Shown piece by piece: positions 48,281-59,195 of a stretch of 64,000 nt of DNA. The notes below the pieces were generated by a model, which saw nothing but the letters and a program-made list of their open reading frames with translations, made no database searches and was not told the DNA's origin. This DNA is from Verpa conica (lineage: Eukaryota > Ascomycota > Pezizomycetes > Pezizales > Morchellaceae): positions 2,418,001 to 2,482,000 of the forward strand of contig JAUFSD010000001.1 in NCBI GenBank assembly GCA_033030425.1. Reading direction: 5' to 3'. The translations under genes were made by a program, and so were the position numbers. Each line of letters begins with the position of its first letter. Within the stretch, counting starts at the first letter, position 1.

Positions 48281-48791
48281 GGAGTGGTAATGTGGGAATG
48301 ATTTTCTTTTGTTATGTATGTATTTCTGGAGCTTTAGGATAAAACGTTTGAAGTGAATGATTCATCTCCATCATCTTGACTATTCGGTTACCATAGCAAC
48401 ACAGTTCGTTTCATATCTAGGCATAAATGATCACTCGTTTGTACAGGACCTATCATGAGGCGAAAATGAAGATGGTACAAAAATTAGATAGCGCTAGTTG
48501 AACTGAAATCTGAGTTTCGTCGCTTTCATTTATAGAGTAAAGAACTACATGACCTTGGTAAAATATCAAAACAGCATTTATTTTGTGACTCCCTAAAGTA
48601 TGCTTACAAGAGGTAATTTCCAAACCGGAATATTTGGGGTATCTATCTTAGAAAAACTATCTGTAAATGGTGATGAGAGGGGGCTAGGTGACATCTAGTA
48701 TTGGGGTGAATAGGTAGTACAATCCAAGATAGACAGAAAAGTATACATTTATTTATGAAAGAGGGAATTTGGGATCGTCTCGATAAAGCTT
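48281..48791. other. convergent gap
   Basis: 3' flanks of the GH5 gene and of the SAP-domain gene; AT-rich, nothing else seen. Confidence 0.5.
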
Positions 48792-50129
48792 TTAAATATA
48801 TCTGCGATGACGGTGATAATTATTGGAAGGTAAGCGGTAGTTCTGTTGGCGTTTGGACCCGTGTTCACGTCCATGATATCTATCATTGTCGTCTCCTTGT
48901 CTCCTTCTCTTACCGCCAGAGTTGCCACCAGAAACCCTCTGCCTCACGTTTTCTCTTTCACCATCCCTTTCTTTCTCCAGCTCAGTCTTATTCATTTTCA
49001 TCCGATCCTTATTCATCGCCTCAAGATCGTCAACAACCTCCGACGGTCCAAAGCGAGCCTCTCTCCTGAGCTTTGTAGCGGAAGTAACCTCATCCTTTGG
49101 GACGATGCCAAAACGCTTTGCCCGTAAGACAAGCTTACTAGCTTGCTCATCCTTGTCGTCAAGCTTCGAATTTGAAGAGTAGGTTGAGCTCGCATCCACA
49201 ACAACATTCTCGATGGGAAGTGGCTTTGTTGGGGCGATAGGTTCATTGGTAAGTGAGGCGGTAGATAGTTTAAGGTGACCAGTGGCGCTATCTGTGGGGA
49301 AGAGGGAGGCAATAGAGTTGAATTTAAATCCAGATTTTGTAGTTTTTATGGTGTCTAGATGAGATTTGGGGTGGACATGCCCCTCTGGAGAATTGCTACT
49401 AATAGTAGCGGTAGCGTTTGTAGTAATTGTAGTAGCGGTAGTGGTGTTGGGGAGAACGCTCAAAGGAGGATCCGAGGGAGGTTTGGAGACAGCTTTAGAG
49501 GAGTCCTTTGGTGGGGTACCAAGAATAGGCTTGGGGAGTGAAGTATTTGGAGAAATTTCTATAGCAGCTTTGGGGCTATCCCCGTAGAATGTTGCTGCAA
49601 GGGATTTGTACTTGAAACCGGATTTAGTGGTAACCTCGACAGGAGTATAAGTACAATTGGAGCTTGAGCTCGACTGAGAGGTGTTTTTATGAGCAGTTGT
49701 GTTTCCCTCGGCTGGAGTAGCGGTATTTAAATTGGATTTTGGCTCATTAGAATCGCTATTGATAACTGCGTCCGATGCCAAGGTACCGGAACTACTAGAA
49801 CTGGCAGTAGTATTTTTATTGTCTTTAACAGTCTCCGGACTCGGATCATCACCATATGCTTCTTCCCAATTCGCATAATCAACCTCGTCATTAACAAGAT
49901 CATTGACAGAAGGTAGGAGGTTGATGGCTAGAGATGGAGCTGGTTGGTGGGGTTGGGTTTTGAGGAGCACCGGGGGGTGGTGAAGTTGAGGGGATGGGGA
50001 TGAATCATTCGTATGATCATACTCTTCGAGACGGCTGATGAGTGTGTCTTTCTCTCCACTTGCCAAGAGTCCACGATCTTTGAGCATGGCAGTGAGTTCA
50101 GACAGTTTCAAATCAGTGTAGTCCTTCAT
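48792..50129 (-). CDS. SAP-domain protein, Tho1/MOS11/SARNP-like mRNA export factor
   Basis: Single exon of 445 aa from the ATG at 50129. The frame runs further upstream (to 50306, with one more ATG at 50288), but 50129 places the SAP domain at the very N-terminus as in Tho1: DLKLSELTAMLKDRGLLASGEKDTLISRLEEYD (about 5-37), a helix-extended-helix DNA/RNA-binding motif. A long Ser/Thr/Pro-rich middle follows, with a short motif repeated at about 180 and 280 (TKSGFKYKSLA / TKSGFKFNSIA). The C-terminal part has LRAKRFGIVPKD followed by ATKLRREARFG, the doubled 'RxxRFG' signature of the Tho1/MOS11 C-terminal domain, then a Lys/Arg-rich end. Tho1-family proteins bind nascent mRNP with THO/TREX and the RNA helicase Sub2. 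Nuclear RNA-binding role is inferred from these motifs. Confidence 0.82.
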   Translation of the reverse strand: MKDYTDLKLSELTAMLKDRGLLASGEKDTLISRLEEYDHTNDSSPSPQLHHPPVLLKTQPHQPAPSLAINLLPSVNDLVNDEVDYANWEEAYGDDPSPETVKDNKNTTASSSSSGTLASDAVINSDSNEPKSNLNTATPAEGNTTAHKNTSQSSSSSNCTYTPVEVTTKSGFKYKSLAATFYGDSPKAAIEISPNTSLPKPILGTPPKDSSKAVSKPPSDPPLSVLPNTTTATTITTNATATISSNSPEGHVHPKSHLDTIKTTKSGFKFNSIASLFPTDSATGHLKLSTASLTNEPIAPTKPLPIENVVVDASSTYSSNSKLDDKDEQASKLVLRAKRFGIVPKDEVTSATKLRREARFGPSEVVDDLEAMNKDRMKMNKTELEKERDGERENVRQRVSGGNSGGKRRRQGDDNDRYHGREHGSKRQQNYRLPSNNYHRHRRYI

Positions 50130-50664
50130 TATTGTGACAGGGGATGGTGATTGATGAAAAGATTTGATGAAGTGAAGGGAGGTTTGATGAACGGGTTGAT
50201 CAGGTATGTGTGATGATTGTGCTTGTAGAAGGATGGAGAAAGTCTTGAGTTGAAATACTAAGTGGGGGAGGGGGCTCACCAACACCATAGAATTTTCTCG
50301 ACACAATTATGCCCTCAGGTCATGGGTTAATATACAGTGTTCCTGTCGGCAGCCACTCTCTTATATTCGTTTTGTCTTTCCAGAATCAGAGAATCCAGAA
50401 TTAGAGATGGATAGACATAAACTAAATGTGTCTATTATCATCAAAATTGTTGCGAGTGCTAGCCTGTGACTAGCTATGTCATTTGACAAGGTACACGTAC
50501 CCCAACAACCTAGAACGTACATGTAACAAACTTCATGAGACATAAACACCATAAAACACCTGAGAGTCCATGGGTCATATGATCTGCACAAGATATGTAG
50601 GTAATGACTTTTCAACGGGCTAGAATTCTGTTTTTTTTTAAAAGGTCTCATTTCTAGTACTCTG

Positions 50665-50692
50665 TACTCAGGCGTTTATTAAATACTCGTAG
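50665..50692 (+). repeat. left terminal inverted repeat of the MITE
   Basis: 28 bases, exact reverse complement of 50908-50935. Confidence 0.9.
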
Positions 50693-50907
50693 GGAGGTTG
50701 CAACCTTAGGTGACACTCAAAATTATGTGTGTGGGAGGTAGTAGCAACAAAACAACATGATAAGACAACAAACACAAACACAATAACAATATAGATTTAT
50801 CACAGTAGTTCTGGGTACTATAGATAACTTATTCCTGGCTTTGTGTATGATTTTGGGGTTTTTCTGTGAAAGGGTTTTGGTGAGTTTTGGTGCTGTGTCC
50901 CCCCTCA

Positions 50908-50935
50908 CTACGAGTATTTAATAAACGCCTGAGTA
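50908..50935 (-). repeat. right terminal inverted repeat of the MITE
   Basis: 28 bases, exact reverse complement of 50665-50692. Confidence 0.9.
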
Positions 50936-51611
50936 GCTGCCTTCAATTTCTACTATTCTATTACTCTCAGGCAGTGGTATGTTTATATCCCAAGTAACTC
51001 TATACTACATGTATACAACGGCTGTAGAATTTGCTACGCGGATAAAGAAAAATGTAGTAGTATTTACACAAGAACAAAATTTAAAATAATGCACAAACTA
51101 TCTATCATAATCGACTATTTATTGCAGGTTACAAATTTCCTGGCAGATTTCACATCAAACAAGGTGCACATAATAAAAATTAAATTTTTACACAAAGCCC
51201 GTACTCGGGTTTAAATTCCAGCAGCTAGTCGCTTTTCATAGTCTTATTTCTTTAGCTTTCACCACTTTCCCACATTATTTCACTACCAGTTTAGCTAATT
51301 ATTGCGTTTTACGAGCTCGTTTAGCCTCATTTGTCAGCACTTCCTCTAAATAATTATGGATTTCCGGCTCATACAAATCGCTGCTGAGAAATATACTCAG
51401 TTCGACTGGCAAGGCTATAACTAGAAAAACAACCAGCCTCCAGCGACTCAAAGCGGAAGATATCTTCGTAGTGAGTAAATACGAGAATGTTGGTTTAAGC
51501 AGTACAATAACTAACGCACTGCTATCAACAGTACCAAAGTCGTCTACTCTCACCCTACCACCATGGCACACTACTCCTATCGATACAAACAAACCAACTC
51601 AACAAAAACGC

Positions 51612-52007
51612 ATGCCTCCTCCTCTAAAATACATTGAGGCATCAACAGCGCCTTGTATCGCCTATAGACCTACCCCTCTACCTGATCAGAAGAGCAAAGG
51701 AGAATCTGGGGAGATGCAGCCCTCCCGGAGCGCTAGATTTTTTAATAAATTACAGGGGGCTGTATTTTATGCAAGGACCATGGAAGCTGCGCATAGAACC
51801 TGGGACAAACTTATATATCAACAATTTGGGGGAAGAGATCCTATACCTACTAGCCACTGCAAGGGCAAAGGGTATCCGGGTAGTAAAATCGATCCAGTCT
51901 TAGGGGATAAGTTTTCAGAGAACGATTACCAGCACTTCCTCATGGTCTCATACATGGGGATGCAGCCAACAGAGTATATAGATGCGGACAAAAACAACCA
52001 TATATAA
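51612..52007 (+). CDS. hypothetical orphan ORF
   Basis: 131-aa ORF from the ATG at 51612; the frame is open upstream to 51471 without another ATG. I recognise no family. It is hydrophilic, with balanced composition (MPPPLKYIEASTAPCIAY..., then ARFFNKLQGAVFYARTMEAAHRTW, then FSENDYQHFLMVSYMGMQPTEY) and no membrane helix or signal peptide. The surroundings are AT-rich and close to the MITE, typical accessory sequence. It might be a young gene, an exon of an unrecognised gene, or chance. The amino-acid composition is more protein-like than other ORFs in the gaps, which is the only argument for listing it. Confidence 0.3.
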   Translation: MPPPLKYIEASTAPCIAYRPTPLPDQKSKGESGEMQPSRSARFFNKLQGAVFYARTMEAAHRTWDKLIYQQFGGRDPIPTSHCKGKGYPGSKIDPVLGDKFSENDYQHFLMVSYMGMQPTEYIDADKNNHI

Positions 52008-52746
52008 ATACAACAAGTGGCACTGAGTACGAAATACTACGGAATCGTAGTCCGAGTACCAAAGTGCCTATCCAGCTTCTCCCTGTTGATCGCACTATGG
52101 TAATTATAAAAACACCCTCTTTTACAAAAATATGACGCTAATTTTTAAAGCTCTTAAAATATCTACATAAGACTATCAATGAAGCCATAGTGAGCTTGCC
52201 AGTATTCGAGGTCTGTATTTCTATTGAAATTAGTCACCCAAGACCACAGGCGCACCCGGCGATAAACTATTGCACAGACATACAACAGTTTGATACTACC
52301 TATTTTTGTTAGAGATTCGTATCTTGACTGGTTCGATTTAGGGTTGGCTTGGAGATTATCAGGCTAGCAAAGTACATCAAACCTCGGGATTATTGCATGG
52401 TAGAATAATATGGGTTATTTGTCTTTATAGAGGGAGCTTTTTTGTTTAGTATTAATTATATTTAGGTATATCAATAACACCTCTTATAACGCGAGTGACA
52501 TATGATGAATCCAAAATACTTTTATGAAGACGTGCATTTTCCGAATTGACTAAGCCCAAAATTTATCTTTCTAAATAATCCGTGCCCAGGTATCCTAAAG
52601 TATGGCCGTTCCTTCGTAATCTAGTTACATGGTGTCGAAAATCCAATACAAAAGAAAAAGATGATTAACCCCTTAAAATAATAACCCATTGAAGAAAAGA
52701 ACCCTCAAGAAAAAAAAAGAATTGTTGACAAGATCTTTACAATCCA
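52008..52746. other. gap, AT-rich
   Basis: Between the orphan ORF and the 3' end of the GH128 gene. Nothing recognisable. Confidence 0.45.
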
Positions 52747-53808
52747 CTACCAAACCCCCACGGCCAAACTCACAAAAACCGTAACTATAAACATCGCCCA
52801 TCCGACGCTCTTTCCAGGTGCAGCGCTCTCTCCCGTCCCCTTTTCTCCCGTCCCATTTTCCCCCAGGTACCAAGCACCAATATCCGTCAGTTTCCCGTCC
52901 GCATTGAGCATTGCTCCACTAGGCCCAACATTACTAACATCGCTCCGGAAGGCGCCGAACCAGCTATAGCGTGTAGCATAGTCGAGATCGTCTAGGTAGC
53001 TGGTTGTTGTGTTGAAGAATGATTCGGTTGTTTCTCTATAAAAGTGTCAGTAATAGTTCCGGAGACCAGCTGAGACCCATCGGGAGAGACAAACATATCA
53101 ACATGTGCATATCCTAGCTCAGTCACCCAGAGGTCATGATCCGGGAATGTAACACGGTAATGTCCGAGATGTGAAGCGAGGCCTTCAAAGTTGCCATACC
53201 AATGGATAGGGATAAAGTCGATTGTGCAACCGTCACATTCAGCAAAGAAGCTAGAATTGCCATTAAGTGTTAGCTTATATTCAAGTCTCCACAATTCCGG
53301 AAGGCACAAAAATAAAAATCAGGTATAGAAATACGCACTCTTTTAGCCATTGCATCCCATCTGTTGCACTGCTCACCGCCGGAGCCCCCAGCTTCACGCC
53401 ATCCGCCGCCAGCGGTTGGATATCATTTTTCCATAACTCTGCGGCCCGTTTAGGTGTGATATTGGTCCCACCCACAGACAGATCCATATCTGGTTCGTTA
53501 AACCCCAGTACATACTTCACGTCTGGTAACTGTGAACGTACGTCTTTGATAAAGGTGTTGTCGTGATCACCCCACAACATTGGCACAAATTCTAGGTCCG
53601 CTGGGGTCCCCTTTACTGCATCGCTAGGGAGTGATTGATAATTGTAGTACCATGTAAGCGATGTGGATGTATCTAGCCATTCTTTATCATCCTCGGGGTG
53701 AGCGGTAGAGGGAATATAGATAAGACCTCTTTTAGGAGATGATGTTTGTGCTAGTGCTACTCGGCAGAGAGCAGTCAAGGTAAGTAGTAATAGTGATGAT
53801 GGTAACAT
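52747..53808 (-). CDS. GPI-anchored GH128 glycosidase, Asl1-like cell-wall protein
   Basis: Three exons: complement(52747..53035, 53095..53250, 53339..53808), 304 aa; donors GTGCGT and GTTTGT were picked because they restore WLKDFFAECDGC and the TESFFNTTTSYLDDLDY block in phase. Seen: signal peptide (MLPSSLLLLTLTALCRVALA), SPKRGLIYIPS, the WYYNYQSLP segment, FVPMLWG, acid/base Glu in LGFNEPDM, DFIPIHWYG, nucleophile Glu in WVTELGYAH, YSWFGAFR...VSNVGPSGAML, TDIGAWYLG, then a Gly/Glu/Ser linker and a hydrophobic end (SVGWAMFIVTVFVSLAVGVW), a classic GPI-attachment signal. GH128 members act on beta-1,3-glucan; fission-yeast Asl1 is wall-associated. It is likely bound to the plasma membrane or wall. 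Fits with the chitin synthases as another envelope gene, without being a cluster. Confidence 0.88.
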
Positions 53809-54554
53809 TGTAGATTCGAGTATGTGTATCTGAAAGAACTACATGTACCCATTATTGGGGGGAGCAAAGGTATTTAACAGCCTTGATTCCTAATACCTTG
53901 CAGTAGTGCCGAGTGCTATCGCCTCCCGAGATCAGTCTTGGAAAGATCTTGGAAAGCCCCAAAAAGCTGGATATATGGCTTCCTGATAGTTGGTTCGTGT
54001 CGCACCAAGTCGCGCGTGGAAGAATTAGAACAAGGAACGGATAGATCCTTGCTAAGTGGGTAATGGGTGATAACGTTAATTGCGTAGAGAGTTTTCTTAG
54101 CATTCGTCTCGACTGGTCTCGGATATTAACGTTACCCGCATACTAAATTTAGGTGTTTGGATTATCCTGGCGAAGGCCGGATTTGGGTGCTATTGGCTGG
54201 AGTGGAACAGGGTGTACCAGTGGCTCACCAGGTACCGCGCGCGAGGTGAAAGAGTCTAATCTATCATTAATCTCGGAACGGAATAAATCTTGAAGGAATG
54301 TTTAGGAGTGTTTTCGAATTACCATCATTGGACCGGCATCCCGAGCCGGAGATGGCATTGATGCTGATCTCGGTGTATACTCGTGTGCCAACACTTTTGA
54401 CTCATTGGAGTAACCAAGTTAGTGACGTACCCCACTTTTGCCTTGTGAAGCCCAATATAAATATCAAAACTTCACCGTGATACTAGACAGCAATTGGGTG
54501 TAGATACAACCAAGAAAGGTCACTTGGGATCACTTCAAGAACCCAAACATCACA
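53809..54554. other. divergent promoter between GH128 and HAD genes
   Basis: 745 bases; no gene supported. It is the shared 5' region of the minus-strand GH128 gene and the plus-strand HAD gene. Confidence 0.55.
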
Positions 54555-55346
54555 ATGGCTTCCCCAGCCACAGCCCCATCACTTAAGCCCTTCTCTCTCC
54601 TGTCCTTCGATGTCTACGGGACCCTCATTGACTGGGAGACCGGGATTTATACCGCCGCTCTTCCCCTCATCGAGCGTTCCTCTCCCACTACCTCCACTCT
54701 CAACCGCCAAGAGTTTTTGACCCTCTATAATACCCTCGAGTTTGCTGAACAGTCTGCCGCTCCGGGAACCAAATACTCCACTATCCTCTCCCGGGTTTAC
54801 TTGCAACTCGCATCTTCATTATCGCTCCCAAACCCACCCCAAGAGGAGGCAGACGCGTTTGGTGCTTCGATTAAAGACTGGCCTGCGTTTCCAGACACTG
54901 TGGATGCACTAAAGAGATTGAAGAAGTATTTTAAGCTTGTTGTGTTGAGCAATACAGATAATGAATCATTTGCTAAAACGCTTAAACATTTGGGAGGGGA
55001 GGGAACTTTTGATGCGGTATTTACGGCTGAGGATATTGGAAGTTATAAGCCGGATTTGAAGAACTTTGAACATATGCTCCGGGAAGTGAAGGAGAGGTTT
55101 GGTGTTGAGAAGGACGCAGTGTTGCAAACTGCCCAGAGTAGAATTCATGATCATATTCCAGCGCAGAGAATGGGGATAAGAAGCGCTTGGATTAGTAGAT
55201 ATGGGGCATCAATTGGGGGTAGAGTGGGGGAGGTGGATGATGAGGATGATGAGGAGGTGAAGATAGGCGGTTACGAGTGGAGGTGGGATACATTGGGGGA
55301 GATGGCAGATGCTGTTGAGAAGGAATTTGGGCCTGGTGGGAGGTGA
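54555..55346 (+). CDS. HAD-superfamily hydrolase, haloacid dehalogenase type II-like
   Basis: Intronless 263 aa from the ATG at 54555. HAD Rossmann-fold motifs in order: motif I SFDVYGTLIDWETGI (nucleophile Asp about residue 19, with the DVYGT variant of the L-2-haloacid dehalogenase branch), a four-helix cap region (SSPTTSTLNRQEFLTLYNTLEFAEQ), WPAFPDTVDALKRLKKYF, motif II VVLSNTD, and motif III GSYKPDLKNFEHML. The late acidic motif is weaker: after LQTAQSRIHDHIPAQRMGIRSAWISR comes an Asp/Glu-rich loop (DDEDDEEV). Enzymes of this branch cut carbon-halogen or, more often in fungi, unknown phosphate esters; activity cannot be predicted. In related enzymes the segment before 'HD..PA...G' carries the conserved VAxS; here it reads LQTAQS, a common fungal variant. 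Confidence 0.85.
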   Translation: MASPATAPSLKPFSLLSFDVYGTLIDWETGIYTAALPLIERSSPTTSTLNRQEFLTLYNTLEFAEQSAAPGTKYSTILSRVYLQLASSLSLPNPPQEEADAFGASIKDWPAFPDTVDALKRLKKYFKLVVLSNTDNESFAKTLKHLGGEGTFDAVFTAEDIGSYKPDLKNFEHMLREVKERFGVEKDAVLQTAQSRIHDHIPAQRMGIRSAWISRYGASIGGRVGEVDDEDDEEVKIGGYEWRWDTLGEMADAVEKEFGPGGR

Positions 55347-55664
55347 GATACTTAGGAATATATGATTTGATATAGCTATAGGTGGATATTGAGTAAAAGT
55401 ACTTTTTGTTTTGTTTTATACCAAATTTACGCTGTAGCTTTATATCTGCATAAGGTACTACATGTCATCAAGAGTTTTAGTCCGTCTACACAGCTCCCAT
55501 ATCAAAACCTCTAATTCAGGGAGAGTAAATGTTTCAAAGAACAAGAGTACCATTGAGTCTCACAATTCATTTCAATTTAACGGGCAAGCTCACATGCTTA
55601 AAGACAAGAAAAGCTATGATATTTACTCCCGTTCAAGATGAATCCAACAGAATGAACAGACTCT
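55347..55664. other. short convergent gap
   Basis: 3' flanks of the HAD and peroxiredoxin genes; T- and A-rich, nothing else seen. Confidence 0.5.
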
Positions 55665-56354
55665 TTACAAGCTCCCGAGAACTTTATCAGCAGCGGTAAC
55701 AGTGATATCTGGAGCTTCGTTCTCAACCTGGAGGCTCTTAACCTTTCCATCTTCAGCGACTAGAGCGAAGCGCTTAGAACGGTGATTCCCGAGTAAACCA
55801 CTGGCATCAAAGTCAAGCCCAAGTGATTTAATATAGGCACCTATGATAGATTAGCTGAGTGATCTGCTGATAACCTGCCAAGGTAGAGGTTAAACTTACC
55901 AGTTGAGTCGGAGATGAAGTGGACCTTAGAATCCTTTCCAGCAAGTTTCTCCTTCCAAGCATTGACAACGAACTTGAAGATCCTCTATTAGCACCACTCG
56001 GACAGGTCCAAGGCTGATTTTAAGTAGTGTTTTACTGAGAGAACTCACAATGTCGTTTACGGCAATAATATAGATATCGCTAACACCCTTGGCAATAAAA
56101 TCATCGTAGCTGGAAATGTATCCTGGGACCTGTGAAGAGCAGGGAGCTATTATTACAGTAGAATTTCGTTAACTAATTCCGCAGTAAGGCAAGAAAAAAA
56201 AAATAGCAGTTAAGGTGGGGGACAAACGAGTAAAAGCTCCTGGAACACCAACGATGATGAACTTTCCCGATGTGGGGAAAGTCACAGAATTGCCATCAGA
56301 CTTCTCCCAGAGGGACGAAGGAGGGGCAGGAAGGGTACTACCGACAGAAACCAT
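55665..56354 (-). CDS. peroxiredoxin, PRX5/PMP20 (Ahp1) family
   Basis: Four exons: complement(55665..55840, 55900..55972, 56049..56146, 56228..56354), 157 aa. Thiol peroxidase that reduces H2O2 and alkyl hydroperoxides using thioredoxin or glutathione. The first splice creates the active site GAFTPPCSSQVPGYI with the peroxidatic Cys (about residue 45). Then come DIYIIAVNDIFVVNAWKEKL, FISDSTGAYIKSLGL, NHRSKRFALVAEDGKV and the C-terminal LQVENEAP. The third exon has two in-frame acceptors 12 bases apart; the downstream one (CAAG) gives VNDIFVV as in the family and is used here, while the upstream one would add four residues (RIFK). The C-terminus (LGSL) is not a clear peroxisome signal, so cytosolic location is more likely. 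Proteins of this family are known fungal allergens. Confidence 0.9.
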
Positions 56355-59195
56355 TATTGATGATAGTTATTTGTTGAATTGAGTCGATTTGATTAATTGA
56401 GCGATGGGGCTGAAGGATGGAGTTTGGATTGTTTGAAGGCGTGGAGAAGCTGAGGTAGAAATAACAGAGCGTCAACTCACATGGTAGCGGGGTCCCAGAA
56501 AATGATGTCATCTCAGCGTGGGGGAGGATACAGAGTATTTGTAATTTTTAGGAGTGGGATAGTCATTTAATCCTGGGCACCACCCTTGCCCAAATCGATC
56601 CGCGGAATGAACGATCGCAATCTGTCAAAATCAAACAGCTTACACGGTTACACTATGCTGACTTAATTTAATAAGGTGCATATAAGTATTTGAGTTTTCG
56701 AGTTCGAAATGAGAAGTATGTGCATGATGAGGCCCGTGGTTCTTTACTTTTCCGGAATAGGGCCCCACGGAACCAAGACTCCTTAGGAGATGACCGGCCA
56801 GGACCTATGGGTGAATCTAGTTAGGTATTAGCCAATGGATTTGATATGTAAAGTGCATATATCTTTAATCGGTATCCTAGTTTCTTACTCATGCATTCTG
56901 ATTTACCGGAATATCCTATCGATGATTTGGGGTTGAGAATTTGACTTATTCTGGATACCGTTGTGATGACGCCAAGAACTATATGGGTCCCGGCTGTAAT
57001 GGAAAGGCATATGATAAATCCTGAGCCGTTGCTTATCCCTCTAGCGATTGCATATATATGTGTCTAATTCTAATACTAAAACCCTATCAGATCCGTTCTT
57101 AGTTGATCTGTCTGATATACATACATGTAAGCCAGATCCAGAACGTTCACTAGCCTATGCCGTTTGTTCATATCTAATTCGAGTGATTTTGAATAAAATC
57201 GTATCGCTAAACCCGAACCGTAATTTAAGACTATTATATTAGGCCTGCTCCCGTAGTTTTAGGTTCAGACTTGGCCGAGCATAAGAGGTATTATATAGGC
57301 AGTTTGGGGTTATCGCGTCTACACAGTTGTTACCTGGTAATAGGTCCCTGTTTAGATTTATAGATTATATTAGGGTATACAAGGTACTTTAGGAGTATTG
57401 ATAATCATTTTCTAGAGGCAATACACCTTTCGATAGGGATCGAGAATTTTAGGGTTACAGTTACGGAACTATAAATTTTTCGCAAAATGTGGTTGAAGCA
57501 TTGGGAAGGGCCTTTTAGCTATAATCTTATTGCACTTCCGCCCCCCTTAGGCATTGCTAGAATTAATATGGGTTGCATGCCTTGAAATTCCACTAGTTGT
57601 GCCTCTCTTTATAGTTAGATATTCAAGTATTCCCTAAATAGAGGCAAAGGAAAATGAAACCCAAGGGTAACCTAACGATCTACCGAAATCATAAAGACCA
57701 GGAAGCCAAAAAAAGGTGAAATTTTCCGGACAGTCAACTACCAGTCTACTCTATATGTGACCAACGATGGCTAACGTATAACCCATCTCCACCCCTTCAT
57801 CAGCAGTGAAAGAGAACGGTATCTGTATATAATATCAATTAACTTCTCTCAAGCTGATAAGTAGAGAACTTCGATTAATTTCATTTTCTGTCTATAACGC
57901 GTATATCTAGCAGTAGCATCATCTGTAAACTTAAGATTTAGAAACATCAAAGACAAATTCAGAGATCACATAATGTAGTAGCGTTCGTTTTTGTGTTTCG
58001 TTATGTCAAGTTAGTCGAGTGATAGTTTGTGCATGATGTTATGTTTTTTTTACTTGTTCTTAGTAAATATATATTGGCTAGCTTTAAAGTGGCTCCTAGC
58101 ACACTTGTATGAGCGTATATCACTCACGCCAGCACAGCCGAGTGATGTTACATGAATGTGCTTACGTACAGACGCTAAGTACATGTATGTACGTCCAATT
58201 GCCTTCTTCTATATGTATGTGCTAACACATGCGCCAAGCACAAACAGAAGCCTAATAGCAATAATTTTCCGATTGGAAAAAGGTATTACGACCAATCGTG
58301 AGATTGGGATGAGAGCCCTGCATAACCACTCTAGGCATAAAGCTTTAACATGTGGCCTGAGACCACGGTTAATCCACAAAACGGCCCCCAACCAAATCCA
58401 TTGTTTGTCTCACAAACACCTAATGATCTATGGCTTTAGGAATATCAATTGAACCACGAGGGCGAAATATGGAGGTTTCGTATACAAGCAGACTGCTTTA
58501 TTCAAAATCCCTGAAAAGGCTAGCACTGTTGGTGGGTACTTCCCACGAGAGAAAGGGGGTCCGTTACAAATTTCCCTCATGCGTCGGTGGCGATCCAAAT
58601 TCATATGTACTCTACATATTCCTTCTGTAAATATCACTGGTTTTCTGGTGTGATTATATACGTATACGTGTTCTTCCCTTGAGATTTTGAGTATCACGCA
58701 TCTCGTCTCGACCAATCGGCAGCAATTACACACTCGAGTTATACATGTGGTACCGTTATATTCCAAGATAAGCACGCCATCGCGTATCTTAACTTGCCAT
58801 GCGCTATTTCTATTCGCAAGTATGCCCATGATTTTCAAAAGCCTCAGGGGTCAATTCAAAGCTGCATGTGATACCCAATAGGATATCTCTTCATGTGTTT
58901 TGGGACTTTTGTTTGGCCCGGTTCTTTATAGATAATACTTACAACACCCAATTATATAATTATCCAACCCCTATATAGTATACAATCTCAAAAAAAAAAA
59001 GAACGAACAAATAATATATGGTATAATGTACTCTGAGAAGTGGCAAAGGGACAACAAAAGAAAAGAACAAAAGAAAGCCGGCGTGAAAAACCATGTAGCG
59101 GAAAACCTCGTATGCTTATGCAAACCTTTCAGCAAGGTCGAACCATCTTCAATCGTCATCCGATGACTTAAAATCCTTCTATCTTTGCTGCACCT
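56355..59195. other. 2.8-kb AT-rich gap
   Basis: Promoter side of the peroxiredoxin gene, then AT-rich sequence with many stops, and the 3' flank of the ferric reductase. One longer ORF on the minus strand (58428..58829 from its first ATG, 133 codons) has no motif and unusual codon choice, so I treat it as chance. No RNA gene or inverted repeat was found. Confidence 0.5.

Larger units (their letters stand above)
50665..50935. mobile_element. MITE with 28-bp perfect terminal inverted repeats and TA ends (Tc1/mariner-like)
   Basis: The first 28 bases (50665-50692, starting TACTCAGGCGTTTATT) are the exact reverse complement of the last 28 (50908-50935, ending ACGCCTGAGTA). After one mismatch four more bases pair, giving 32 of 33. 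Both ends finish in TA, which fits a TA target-site duplication, the hallmark of Tc1/mariner/pogo (Fot1) insertions; the element proper would be 50667-50933. The 215-bp interior has only short ORFs and no transposase, so this is a non-autonomous element. It has CA-repeat-like (ACAAACACAAACAC) and T/G-rich segments. The perfection of the repeats suggests a fairly recent insertion or selection on the ends. No second copy was noticed in this window. Confidence 0.85.
50130..51611. other. gap containing a MITE
   Basis: 5' flank of the SAP gene, then the 271-bp inverted-repeat element at 50665-50935 (own entry), then AT-rich sequence. A minus ORF at 51299-51592 starts with TTG and has no ATG; not annotated. 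Confidence 0.55.

Noticed and set aside
51299..51592. Minus-strand ORF with a hydrophobic centre
   Set aside because: It starts with TTG, contains no ATG and overlaps the orphan plus-strand reading frame.
58428..58838. Minus-strand ORF of about 133 codons
   Set aside because: Cys-rich, motif-free product with codon use unlike neighbours; in a 2.8-kb AT-rich gap where such ORFs arise by chance.
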